34,772 nt of DNA from positions 1 through 34,772 of the forward strand of contig PBTE01000046.1 of the NCBI GenBank assembly GCA_002726515.1, written 5' to 3'. The notes below the pieces were generated by a model, which saw only the letters and a program-made list of their open reading frames with translations, was not told the DNA's origin and did no database searches. The position numbers and the translations under genes were made by a program. Shown one piece after another: positions 9,220 to 18,321 of this stretch. How positions within the stretch are numbered: the stretch's first letter is position 1; each line of letters begins with the position of its first letter. Origin of the DNA: Planctomycetaceae bacterium. Its GTDB lineage: Bacteria > Planctomycetota > Planctomycetia > Pirellulales > Pirellulaceae.

Positions 9220-10422
9220 ATGAGAGAACTGTTTTCCGTAGTCGTTACGTCACTGTTTACCGGATGGTTCGCTCTGCCTGCCGTGGCGAACGAAATCAGC
9301 GTGGAAGTTTCCGAGACCGCCGGGGTGCGCCGGGCATCGTATCCGGTAAGCGTCGCCGTGCGTTCCCAACGTGTCCCCCTTACCCAGAGGAATGTGCAAG
9401 TCCTGCTCGACGGAATACCGCTGGCCGCCCAGGTGGATACCGCGCCCTCAGAATACAAGCAGGGCACCTACCTAGTAGACTTTCATGCGACATTTGTGCC
9501 ATTCCAGTCGCGTCGCTTCAGGATTCGTTTTGGCGACGGGGTTCAGGGATCACCTCTCCCGGAACACGGACACGTACTGCGGGAGACCGACGATCACTTC
9601 CTGATTGTCAACGCGCCCCACCTGACCTGGAAAATTCCCCGGAACCTGTCCGGATTATTGACTTCCATGAACTTCCCGCCTTGCGAACACATCAGGAAAG
9701 GGGGTGCGGGGCTTTACCTCGTGGATCGAACTGGCACTAGAATTCCTGCGGAAGGAGAAGGCGACCGCACCGTCGTGCTCCGCCGGGGCCCCAGCGTGGT
9801 TCACCTCAGATTTTCCCGAAAACACTCTCGCTCCACCAGGCTGGTTTCCCAGGTCGACCTCATTTTTCCGGTAACCCGCAGTTGGGTCGAAGTGGTCCAC
9901 CGGGTCCTGGACCCGGAAGACCTGGTGGCAGAACTTGGCTGCGAACTGCAATTAAACCTGAACCCGGCGACCAGCGAGCAACCCACGCTCGTTGATTTCG
10001 GTGCCGGCACCCAGGGATACATGACGTTGCGTGCCGGGCAGACCGGCCAACTGCTGGGCGGGACCACTCCGGAGCCCTGGTGGAAAATTCAACGGGGCAC
10101 TTCCAGCCGGTTTCTCGATCTGCTGGCCTCGGCCCCGGGCCGGCCGGCCGCCCGCGGAGCCGAGGGCTGGGCGCACGTGATGGACCGGGAACGTTGTCTG
10201 GCCCTGGCAGTTGACGGTTTTGGCAAAACAGCCGACGATCGAATCACGACGACTTCCGCTGGTCAGTTGCAGATCGTGCGATCCTATGCAAAAGGTTCGA
10301 CACCACCGACCGGGAAACAATTACGCTCCTGGCTGCATTTCGTGTTCTATCCACCCCAGGTGAGTGCCGCGACCTGCCCCCAGGCAATGCAAAATCCGTT
10401 AGCGGTCACGATCGTCGATTAA
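9220..10422 (+). CDS. Secreted beta-rich protein of unknown function
   Basis: The protein is 400 residues from ATG 9220. A short signal peptide is visible (LFSVVVTSLFTGWFALPAVANE, cleavage near residue 24). No Shine-Dalgarno sequence precedes the start. The sequence is rich in alternating hydrophobic and polar residues, consistent with beta sandwiches: VRRASYPVSVAVRS, VLLDGIPLAAQVDT, SRRFRIRFGDG and WVEVVHRVLDPEDLVAELGC. The overall style, a 'substitute for a linkage variable' domain followed by a large beta region, recalls the non-catalytic domains of exo-rhamnogalacturonan-lyase-like (PcRGLX/YetA) proteins, but I cannot confirm this. It could be a carbohydrate-interacting exported protein. 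Divergent from the gene starting at 8837. Confidence 0.8.
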   Translation: MRELFSVVVTSLFTGWFALPAVANEISVEVSETAGVRRASYPVSVAVRSQRVPLTQRNVQVLLDGIPLAAQVDTAPSEYKQGTYLVDFHATFVPFQSRRFRIRFGDGVQGSPLPEHGHVLRETDDHFLIVNAPHLTWKIPRNLSGLLTSMNFPPCEHIRKGGAGLYLVDRTGTRIPAEGEGDRTVVLRRGPSVVHLRFSRKHSRSTRLVSQVDLIFPVTRSWVEVVHRVLDPEDLVAELGCELQLNLNPATSEQPTLVDFGAGTQGYMTLRAGQTGQLLGGTTPEPWWKIQRGTSSRFLDLLASAPGRPAARGAEGWAHVMDRERCLALAVDGFGKTADDRITTTSAGQLQIVRSYAKGSTPPTGKQLRSWLHFVFYPPQVSAATCPQAMQNPLAVTIVD

Positions 10423-10788
10423 AAACTGACAACCTACTCACGCGAGGCTGCAGAAAACACCACCCGTCATGACTTCTCTCGTGCAGACCAGGGAACCGAC
10501 ACCCGTGCCAACTTCGTTTGCCAAATGGTGCACGCCCCCGGCAACGTCATGCTCACTGTTAAGCACCGGTGAAATGACACAGACCACCTGACGCTCATTC
10601 GGGGTCGGGTAACCCGGGGCTTCCGGCAGGCATTCTGCGACCGTTTCCCGGACAACTCAGCGTGCTGCTTTGGTATCGGACGATCCGTCCCAATCGGTTA
10701 CAATGCACCCAGCGCCTACTTGCACACCCTAGATGTTTCGCCTTTGCACGCCGAGTTTGGAACGCCTCTTCTTCCCGATCGTCACCGT
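10423..10788. other. Intergenic gap with possible MFS promoter
   Basis: No credible gene was found. The minus-strand frame at about 10440-10665 lacks a start codon and any family signature. A possible -10 element TACAAT sits at 10699-10704 in GGTTACAATG, upstream of both candidate starts of the MFS gene, but I see no matching -35 at normal spacing. Confidence 0.35.
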
Positions 10789-12171
10789 ATGCTGAAGTCG
10801 TCCGATCCCCTGAAACCTTTCCCGAATCGGGGCTTCGGCGGATCCAGATGCCTGCGGTCGCTGCCCGTCTTCCGGTCGGCCTTGGATCGTGTCCCGACCC
10901 GCTGCCGCCCGGCGTTGTTTTACGAGACCTTTTACAACCTTGGCTCCGGCTCCCTGGTGGCCCTCTTTGGTCTTTCGCTCGCAGCGCTTAAAGCCGACAC
11001 CATCTTTTCTCCCACCGGTACCAAAGAGCACCTGATGTTCATTGCCGTCATGTTCGGCGGTAGCAGCCTGCTCAGCCCACTGGTCGGGTACGTGGGCAAA
11101 AAAGTGCCGATGCGGTTACTGATTATTTACCCCAACTTGATCGCGGCATGCCTGCTGTTCGGGACGGGTGTGTTTACCAGCGCAACGTTCTTTGCCTTGA
11201 TCGTCGGGCTTGTCTTTGTGGTTCACGTTTTTCCACGTGTCGCGGAAATGAATATGTTCCGCATCCTCTACCCGCCTACCCACCGTGGATTTGCGGTGGG
11301 ATGGGTCAAAGCGGTGGCAAGTGTTTCAGGATTGGTCGCGACCGTGTCGGGAACGTTGTGGTTCCTGTGGAAGCCGTCGCTGCACTTCTGGGTGTATTGG
11401 GGAGTTGGACTCACCCTGGCACTGTCCGCCTTATCGTATGCCCGGATTCCGGTGCGCAAGAAAAATGAGTTCGAGGATTCGACGGCTGCGCCGCCTCACC
11501 ATGCATTCGTCGTCGGCTTGCGAACGTTCTTATCGGACCGACGTTTCGTGCTATACCAAATCGGATTCTGGTTCGCTGGATTCGGCAATCACATGTCGCA
11601 CGCGTACGTGGCCGAATCGCTCAAGGAAGATGTCGGGGCAAGCGATTGGACGGTGTTTTGGATCGTCGCCGTCACGCCCGCGGTCCTGATGTCGTGTTCT
11701 GCGCCGTTCTGGGGGCGTTTTCTCGATCGGGTGAATCCCATGTCTGGTCGGGCCACCTTCAACATCCTTCAATGCGTGGCCTATGGCTTTCACTTTTATG
11801 GCGGTTTGAGTCATCAGACTTGGCCGTTCGTCCTGGGGGCGATCGTGCACTCGTTTTCGTTCGGGGGCGCTGCGATCAACTGGTTGACCGGCAGCATGTA
11901 CTTCGCCAAGCGGGAGCACATTTCTCTGTATAACAGCATTCACGTCGGATTGACCGGCCTCCGTGGAATGTTAGCCCCGATAACCGGAGTCTGGATCTAC
12001 GGCGCAACGTTAAGCCTGGGCCCGATACAACTTCCTGGATTAGGGTACGGCCCTGTTTTGTTCGCTTTTTCCTCGGCCCTTTCATTGTGCGGAGCGATCT
12101 ACATGCTCTGGATGTCGCGCTGGCACCCGGGTTCTACGGAATCGCCCGGACCGTCAGCGTGTCAGTTGTAG
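10789..12171 (+). CDS. Major facilitator superfamily (MFS) transporter
   Basis: The protein is 460 residues from ATG 10789; an in-frame TTG at 10720 would add 23 residues. Neither start has a clear Shine-Dalgarno sequence. The N-terminal soluble part (about 45 residues) is followed by roughly 12 hydrophobic segments, for example LVALFGLSLAALKA, LMFIAVMFGGSSLLSPLVGYVG, FFALIVGLVFVVHVF and PVLFAFSSALSLCGAIYMLWM. A central polar loop (ARIPVRKKNEFEDSTAAPPH) separates the two six-helix halves, and GYVGKKVPMR after helix 2 matches the position of the MFS loop 2-3 motif. The substrate cannot be told from sequence. The gene converges on the antiporter gene with only 16 bases between stops, so the two transcripts may interfere or share a termination zone. 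Confidence 0.88.
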   Translation: MLKSSDPLKPFPNRGFGGSRCLRSLPVFRSALDRVPTRCRPALFYETFYNLGSGSLVALFGLSLAALKADTIFSPTGTKEHLMFIAVMFGGSSLLSPLVGYVGKKVPMRLLIIYPNLIAACLLFGTGVFTSATFFALIVGLVFVVHVFPRVAEMNMFRILYPPTHRGFAVGWVKAVASVSGLVATVSGTLWFLWKPSLHFWVYWGVGLTLALSALSYARIPVRKKNEFEDSTAAPPHHAFVVGLRTFLSDRRFVLYQIGFWFAGFGNHMSHAYVAESLKEDVGASDWTVFWIVAVTPAVLMSCSAPFWGRFLDRVNPMSGRATFNILQCVAYGFHFYGGLSHQTWPFVLGAIVHSFSFGGAAINWLTGSMYFAKREHISLYNSIHVGLTGLRGMLAPITGVWIYGATLSLGPIQLPGLGYGPVLFAFSSALSLCGAIYMLWMSRWHPGSTESPGPSACQL

Positions 12172-12187
12172 TACAACCTGCCATGAC

Positions 12188-14110
12188 TCATGTCGCCGGT
12201 TCGTCGACTGGCTGATCCTGGTTGATATCGTGACTAAGCAGTCGGAGCAGGTCACGGCGCCGGACAACACCCACGTACCGGTGTGGATCGTCGGTGGTCA
12301 CCACGACGGCGCAGTCGTCCCGCCCGTTCTTCAGCACATCCCAGGCGTCACCCAGGGTCTGTTCCTGGTTGAGAAACTTCTTCGTTGGAACGGCCAGGTC
12401 CTCGGCAGTCACCAGCATTTTTGCCGACGGTTCGAAGATGACGTCGCGGACATCCGGATAACGGATGGTGCCAATCAGTTCGTTATCATCGTTGACCACC
12501 GGGTAGGTGTTATCGTGGCTATGTTCCATGTGGATCAACACTTCATCCAGGTGGGCGCCGGCCAACAACGGCTTCACGTTCCTCCTCATAACCCGGTCGA
12601 CATCCAACCGGTCGGCCGGGTTTCCTTGCAAGGGATTCAACCCGAATGACTTCATGATTTGGAAGACCATGCTGCGGAACTGCCCGACCGGCGAATCCGT
12701 GGTGTGCATGATGGCCGCGGCCACCGGCATTTCCCCGGCACGCAGGACGGCGGTTCGGACCATGATCGGCCCCACGATTTCAAAGAACACCACGGTACCC
12801 AGAATGATATCCTGCAATTGTTGCCCCAGAACCTGATCGCGTTCCACGGCAATGGCCGAAAGCGCAATGGCCGCTCCGGCTTGTGACAACAGGGTCGAGC
12901 CCAACCACTGCTTCACCTGAGGACCATCACGATGGGCGTTGGCCGTCAAATAAGTACCGAGGTACTTACCAGCCCCTCGCAACACGATGTACGCGATCCC
13001 CACAGCCCCGGCAGCCCAGAGTTTCCCCAGATCCATCGCCGCGCCGTGAATGACAAAGAACACGACACACAACAGGCTGGTGAGCCGATCGAGTGTCTGG
13101 CTGATCTCGTCAGCCACTTCCGACGTGGAAGCAACCGTGGTACCCATCGCCAAAAACGTCAGCAGGTAAGGCACCTGCAACAGTTCGCACACTGCCATCA
13201 GCGGTGCGATGACTGCCGTTAACAGCACCAGCCAGCGTGTTGACGGCAACGTTCCGCAGAAGAAACTGACCACCAGTCCGGCGAGCACACCAAGCAGTGT
13301 TGCACTGGCAAGGTTTTGCGTTAAATCAAGGTACTCGCTGCCAATTGAAACCTCCGCACCACGCGTCGCGTGGACGAGTACAAATAACAGTTCAAAAACA
13401 ATCACAGACACCAGATTATTCAGCACTACCAGGCCCGTGGTAAACTCCGTCACGGGACCTTCACTGCGAGTTTCTTTCAGAACCAGCACCGTGGTCGCGG
13501 GAGCGGTCGCCAAGGCCAGTGCTCCAAAGAGAACAGCCAACTGCCAGTTCACTCCGGTCTCGCTGCGGAACACTCCCAGCAGGCAGAGACCGCAAGTCAC
13601 CAGGAGCATCGTCACCAACATTTCCCCACACGAAATGGGAATTAAACGTTTGATGATCCTCCTAAACCGTGAAAGTGGAAAATGGCAACCCATGTTGAAT
13701 AGCACCAGGGCAATGGCGAAATTGCCCACCGGTTCCAGGTAAGCCAGGTGTTCTTCCGGGATGTGGCTTCCGGTCAGCGAAATCAAATAGCCCATCCGGG
13801 CAGCACACCATTCGACCAATCCCAGCAACGGCGTGTGTGGACCGAGTGCCACCCCGACGAGAAGATAAGCCGTGACGCGGGGCAAATGCAGCATCCCCGC
13901 CAAACGTCCGGCGAACAGCGCGGCCCCCAGAAGCAGTCCAACGGTCAGGGCCAGATACCAGTCGGGGTGATTGAAAATAACGACATTCCTAACACGGGTT
14001 GAATGACCGGAAGGGACTTGATGAAATCCCAACCTGCTCCAGACTGACAAAAGACGACGCGCAGGGTAGCCGAGCGGCGCCACCAGGCAAACGGCTTTTT
14101 CGCTGTCCAC
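12188..14110 (-). CDS. Monovalent cation:proton antiporter with C-terminal CBS domain pair
   Basis: The protein is up to 640 residues from a GTG at 14110; the start is uncertain because there is no Shine-Dalgarno sequence and the first 45 residues look non-conserved, while the conserved part begins at HPDWYLALTVGLLLG. About 12 membrane segments follow, including FAGRLAGMLHLPRVTAYLLV with GVALGP (typical of CPA2/KefB-type exchangers), and LALATAPATTVLVLKE, which holds the discontinuous-helix region. From about residue 500, two CBS units (VMRRNVKPLLAGAHLDEVL to IGTIRYPDVRDVIF, then EDLAVPTKKFLNQEQTLGDAW to YVGVVRRRDLLRLL) form a likely adenosine-nucleotide-sensing module. It probably exchanges K+ or Na+ for H+ at the inner membrane. 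No TrkA/RCK domain is visible, so control would be through CBS. The NYN gene lies 162 bases upstream on the same strand. Confidence 0.9.
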   Translation of the reverse strand: MDSEKAVCLVAPLGYPARRLLSVWSRLGFHQVPSGHSTRVRNVVIFNHPDWYLALTVGLLLGAALFAGRLAGMLHLPRVTAYLLVGVALGPHTPLLGLVEWCAARMGYLISLTGSHIPEEHLAYLEPVGNFAIALVLFNMGCHFPLSRFRRIIKRLIPISCGEMLVTMLLVTCGLCLLGVFRSETGVNWQLAVLFGALALATAPATTVLVLKETRSEGPVTEFTTGLVVLNNLVSVIVFELLFVLVHATRGAEVSIGSEYLDLTQNLASATLLGVLAGLVVSFFCGTLPSTRWLVLLTAVIAPLMAVCELLQVPYLLTFLAMGTTVASTSEVADEISQTLDRLTSLLCVVFFVIHGAAMDLGKLWAAGAVGIAYIVLRGAGKYLGTYLTANAHRDGPQVKQWLGSTLLSQAGAAIALSAIAVERDQVLGQQLQDIILGTVVFFEIVGPIMVRTAVLRAGEMPVAAAIMHTTDSPVGQFRSMVFQIMKSFGLNPLQGNPADRLDVDRVMRRNVKPLLAGAHLDEVLIHMEHSHDNTYPVVNDDNELIGTIRYPDVRDVIFEPSAKMLVTAEDLAVPTKKFLNQEQTLGDAWDVLKNGRDDCAVVVTTDDPHRYVGVVRRRDLLRLLSHDINQDQPVDEPAT

Positions 14111-14167
14111 ACCAGAAAGCGTCGCGCTGTCACCTGATTTTAAACCTGGCTGAAGGGGTGCATGGGA

Positions 14168-14190
14168 CCTGAGTGATACGGTAACTCAGG
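14168..14190. repeat. Perfect inverted repeat, 7-base arms
   Basis: CCTGAGT and ACTCAGG are separated by 9 bases, forming a hairpin between the NYN gene and the antiporter gene on the minus-strand transcript. There is no T-run after it, so it could be a weak terminator, an mRNA processing or stability hairpin, or an operator near the antiporter promoter. Confidence 0.5.
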
Positions 14191-14272
14191 GGTGTTTCCT
14201 CCCACTTACGAAAATACCGTGTTTCAACCGCTACGGATCGGTACTCATCGTTTGGTCCAACGTGTCACAGGT

Positions 14273-14746
14273 TCACATCAACAATTCGCTACCGATGGGA
14301 TGATAGACAGAAGCCGCGTTCACAAGTGACTGCGCTGTCAATTCGGGGACTCCGTACACCTCCGTCGTGACACCGTAGTCCTGTTTGATTTTAGCGAGCA
14401 GCAAGTCAAAATCCCCGTCACCGGAAAGCAACACCACCACGTCCACCGCGGGAACCATCTCCATCACGTCAATCGTGATGCCAACATCCCAATCACCCTT
14501 GGCGGATCCATCCCTGCGTTGAATATAGGGTTTGAGTTTGACGGTGAAACCCAACTGTTTCAGAGCGTTCTGGAATCCGACCTGCTGCCGGTCGCCCCGA
14601 TCAATCGCGTAGGCCAAAGCGGCCACAATCTCGCCTCCGGCACTGATCCGCTGCCAAACTTCTCGATAATTGAATTGGCGACCGTAAGCCTGTCTCGTGG
14701 TGTAATAGATGTTTTGCACATCGGCAAATACAGCAATTTTTTTCAC
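14273..14746 (-). CDS. NYN domain protein, LabA/DUF88-like (PIN-like putative RNase)
   Basis: The protein is 157 residues from GTG 14746; a weak AGG lies about 8 bases upstream. It is a single-domain NYN protein: VFADVQNI (D9 and N12), KGDWDVGITIDVM (D85, D87, D93) and LLSGDGDFDLLL (D110, D112, D114) supply the acidic residues expected to hold metal in PIN/NYN nucleases. The central IDRGDRQQVGFQNALKQLGF and the terminal YGVPELTAQSLVNAASVY match the LabA/DUF88 layout. Members are predicted or shown to act on RNA in several bacteria; the target here is unknown. The length is normal for a stand-alone NYN protein. It lies upstream of the antiporter on the same strand, but the gap makes a functional link weak. 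Confidence 0.9.
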   Translation of the reverse strand: MKKIAVFADVQNIYYTTRQAYGRQFNYREVWQRISAGGEIVAALAYAIDRGDRQQVGFQNALKQLGFTVKLKPYIQRRDGSAKGDWDVGITIDVMEMVPAVDVVVLLSGDGDFDLLLAKIKQDYGVTTEVYGVPELTAQSLVNAASVYHPIGSELLM

Positions 14747-15312
14747 GCTGGAACCTGATGCGGGATTCGTTTGCGAGTTGCTCAGCCTGGAGCACGGGGG
14801 GTTCGACGCGAAATATAGTCATACATTGGATGATCCTAGCAAGCAACGCAGCCCACAGCAGAACCGGCGCGGCGTTCCGTCTGCTGCGATGACACACCCG
14901 GCGAATCGAACCCCCAATAGACACCCCCAAACTGTGTTTTATTGTCTCCCTGGCGGACGATCATCGAGCGTCAGTTGGAACTAAAAAGTCCATTGCCACG
15001 CGTCGATCTAATCAATCGCCCCAAAACTCCTATCAACGGGGAGACCCCCATTCCCCCGGCTTGCCGTTAATGGTAGACTACCCGTTGATGTAGTTGAGAA
15101 ACAAGGATGAGTCCAAGGTCTTGCAATTGCTCTCGTTCTAGTCACCCAGCGATTTGCGTCACGGCAATCCTTTAAACAGGACACCATCTCAAGTTGCGGT
15201 TGCTTTTTCTCTCTCTACCGTTCGACCGCGATCCTTCTTAACTGGAAGTGATTCTTCGTAAAGAGATGACGGTCTGGGTATGTTTTTTCTATTTTTTTAA
15301 AGGATTTGAGGT
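14747..15312. other. Intergenic gap upstream of cold-shock gene (NYN/cold-shock divergent promoters and leader)
   Basis: The stretch lies between divergent genes. A palindrome GGTAGACTACC occurs at 15072-15082. The part nearest the cold-shock gene (about 15190-15300) has pyrimidine-rich runs (CTTTTTCTCTCTCTACC) and T-rich segments (TTTTTTCTATTTTTTT), unlike the neighbouring DNA. No promoter elements can be fixed. Confidence 0.45.
15190..15312 (+). promoter_or_regulatory. Pyrimidine/T-rich leader and RBS of the cold-shock gene
   Basis: The sequence directly 5' of the cold-shock start has a CT-tract, a T6-CTA-T7 stretch and then AAAGGATTTGAGGT before the ATG. AAGGA is placed 8 bases upstream of the ATG, so translation initiation is well supported. 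Long leaders that fold differently in the cold are known for cspA-type mRNAs; whether this leader does so is inference. Confidence 0.35.
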
Positions 15313-15513
15313 ATGGCGCAGGGCACCATTAAAAAACTTGTTACTGACAGAGGCTTCGGATTCATCGCCGGGGATCGGGACGAACTATTTTTCCACCATT
15401 CGGAAGTCAGCGGTGTAAGCTTCGAGGAACTTCACGAGGGCCAGTCGGTGGAATACGAAGTGGGACAAGGTCGTAAAGGCCCCTGTGCCACCTCCGTGCG
15501 AGTATCCGGTTGA
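15313..15513 (+). CDS. Cold-shock-domain (CspA-like) nucleic-acid-binding protein
   Basis: The protein is 66 residues, close to the usual length of cold-shock proteins. It has the RNP1-type motif RGFGFIAG (residues 13-20) and an RNP2-type motif ELFFHHSEV (24-32), followed by GQSVEYEVGQGRKGPCATSVRV, which closes the five-stranded OB-fold barrel. The start is firmly supported by AAGGA 8 bases upstream. Such proteins bind single-stranded RNA and act as RNA chaperones or antiterminators. It differs from E. coli CspA in having FHH where VHF is common, but aromatic residues are kept. The DEAD-box helicase gene lies 440 bases downstream on the same strand, fitting a shared role in RNA unfolding. Confidence 0.95.
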   Translation: MAQGTIKKLVTDRGFGFIAGDRDELFFHHSEVSGVSFEELHEGQSVEYEVGQGRKGPCATSVRVSG

Positions 15514-15955
15514 ACAGCGACCGACCAAGACAACCCGAGTGTTCCAATTCCGGTATGCTCTGACACACTACCCCCGACACGCAACCGGTCGGGGTACTAC
15601 GCTGAAAGGGTAACACAAGTTTGAGACCGGCATCGGTTCGAACGATGCCGTGTTCATTCAACTTCGATTGCAGCGGTCAGCAGGTCGATTCGACATGGTC
15701 GGTGACGATCAGTGTCTCCGGCAACTGGCTTTCGACCGCGACTGATTCTCTTGCTTTAGAGTCCTCACAGGACTGCCTTTTGAGGCGCAGACTTTCCCTC
15801 CGGCGCAGTGCGCCGCAGGACAGCGCACCAGATCGGCGGCCGTAGTCAGGGGATCGGTATCCATTGTTTAGAAACGCCGCCGGGCCCCGGTTTCGGGCCG
15901 CCCACGGTTTTGTTCCCATTAGAATATTTTGAAGAAAGAAAGAGTGAGAGAATTG
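15514..15955. other. Intergenic gap between cold-shock and helicase genes
   Basis: Apart from the hairpin at 15569-15596, a small inverted repeat AGTCCT-CAC-AGGACT lies at 15760-15774 and a GC-rich region at about 15871-15904 can fold (GGCCC/GGGCC). No coding signal was found. The long gap and hairpins could be a structured leader of the helicase mRNA, as in some cold-regulated helicase genes, but this is unproven. Confidence 0.4.
15569..15596 (+). terminator. Candidate hairpin downstream of the cold-shock gene
   Basis: TACCCCCGAC and GTCGGGGTA pair with a single unpaired C around a loop of about 9 bases, starting 55 bases after the cold-shock stop codon. There is no T-run, so intrinsic termination is not certain; it may protect the 3' end instead. 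Confidence 0.35.
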
Positions 15956-17103
<1,148 letters not shown>

Positions 17104-17119
<16 letters not shown>

Positions 17120-17147
17120 TGGAGAGGCCTGCCGGGATTTTTTTTTT
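17104..17147 (+). terminator. Intrinsic terminator of the helicase gene, possibly bidirectional
   Basis: CCCGGC (17104-17109) pairs with GCCGGG (17131-17136), followed by A and ten T residues (17138-17147). The helicase stop codon (17117-17119) lies in the loop, so the 5' arm overlaps the coding sequence. On the opposite strand the same hairpin is followed by a shorter T5 run, so it may also stop hflC transcripts coming from the right. Confidence 0.75.
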
Positions 17148-17370
17148 GCAGCGAGACGCCTCCACTCGCAGCGGTAGAGAATTTCTGGACAGCCGGCGGT
17201 CCTGCGGTCGTCTCATCTGCACCGGAAAGCGACGTCGCCGGCGGTGCCTTGTTCTCCCAGCAAGGCCCGCCGCTGAAAAACCACAATAATGTTGACTCGC
17301 CACTCCGCTGATGGCCTGTGAAACCCAACCCTTTCGGGTCAGCAGCACGTGTGGCGACAACTCCGGCCCG

Positions 17371-18321
17371 CTACCGGTCCGGTTCCTTGAGCAGTCGCAT
17401 CAGATCGCTGTCGGTGGACAGGATTAACCTGGTATCACTTTTGAACGTCTCTTTAAATACTTCCAAGCGACGCAGGAATTCAAAAAACTCTGGTGATTTC
17501 CCATAGGCTGCGGCGGTCAACTGGATGACTGTCGCATCCGCCGCGCCACGAATTTCAGCCGCCTTCTTCTCCATTTCACCTTCAATCTGGTCCAGTTCTT
17601 TCTTCGTCTGACCGAGGATTTTGTTCTGCTCTTCGATGGCTTCTGAATCATAAAGGCGTGCAATGCGCAAACGTTCCGAAATCATCCGTTCGTACACCGT
17701 GCGGCGTACCGATTCCACATAGTTCACTCGTTTGATACGGACCTTCGTCAGTTTCATCCCGTATTCCTGCAAGTCGACGCCCTGAAGAATTTCCTCCTCC
17801 ACCTGATCACGTCCCCTACCCGTCACCTGGTCACCTGCACCCCGTTGCAATTCTTCGGTCTCATAAATCAGTGGCTCGTTCGAGTTACGGACCACGTCGA
17901 TCAGATTGTGCCGGGCGACCACATCCCGTACTGCCGAATCGACCAAATCGTCGAGAGTTTTTTGTCCTTGTTGCTCGGTTCGCCTTGTTTCGAAAAACGT
18001 CTGTGGATCGATGATCTGCCAGCGTGCCCACACATCGATGTCAATTCGTTTCTTATCTCTTGTCTGCATACTTTCCGGAGCTCCGTCCCAGGGAAGCAGC
18101 CGACTCTCCAGGTAGTGTATCTCCTGAATGAAAGGCTTCTTGAAATGCAAGCCGGATCTTTTCACACCCCCTACTGGCCTGCCGAACTGGGTGACAATGA
18201 CCTGCTTGCCTTCTTCCACCACGTACGCGCTGGAGTACAGAAAGACAACGACAACGCCCAGCACCAGAATCAAAATCGCACTGACCATGGAGTAGAAATT
18301 CAGAGAAACTTTCCTGTTCAT
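17371..18321 (-). CDS. hflC: HflC, SPFH-domain membrane protease modulator
   Basis: The protein is 316 residues. The start ATG 18321 has AAGGAG 7 bases upstream and overlaps the hflK stop as ATGA, a typical translational coupling. A single N-terminal membrane helix (FYSMVSAILILVLGVVVVFLYSSAYVV, about 9-35) is followed by a band-7/SPFH domain (VVEEGKQVIVTQFGRPVGGV, GLHFKKPFIQEIHYLESR, KRIDIDVWARWQIIDPQTFF) and a long charged coiled coil (about 215-265, IEEQNKILGQTKKELDQIEG). HflC forms a large membrane complex with HflK that restricts FtsH protease in well-studied bacteria. Most of the protein faces the periplasm. An AGDQVTGRGRDQVEEE stretch near residues 160-178 looks like a lineage-specific insert. 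No ftsH gene is in the window. Confidence 0.93.
   Translation of the reverse strand: MNRKVSLNFYSMVSAILILVLGVVVVFLYSSAYVVEEGKQVIVTQFGRPVGGVKRSGLHFKKPFIQEIHYLESRLLPWDGAPESMQTRDKKRIDIDVWARWQIIDPQTFFETRRTEQQGQKTLDDLVDSAVRDVVARHNLIDVVRNSNEPLIYETEELQRGAGDQVTGRGRDQVEEEILQGVDLQEYGMKLTKVRIKRVNYVESVRRTVYERMISERLRIARLYDSEAIEEQNKILGQTKKELDQIEGEMEKKAAEIRGAADATVIQLTAAAYGKSPEFFEFLRRLEVFKETFKSDTRLILSTDSDLMRLLKEPDR

Noticed and set aside
10440..10665. Minus-strand open stretch of about 72 codons with plausible composition
   Set aside because: It has no start codon in frame and no family match, so it could be a remnant or chance; not annotated.
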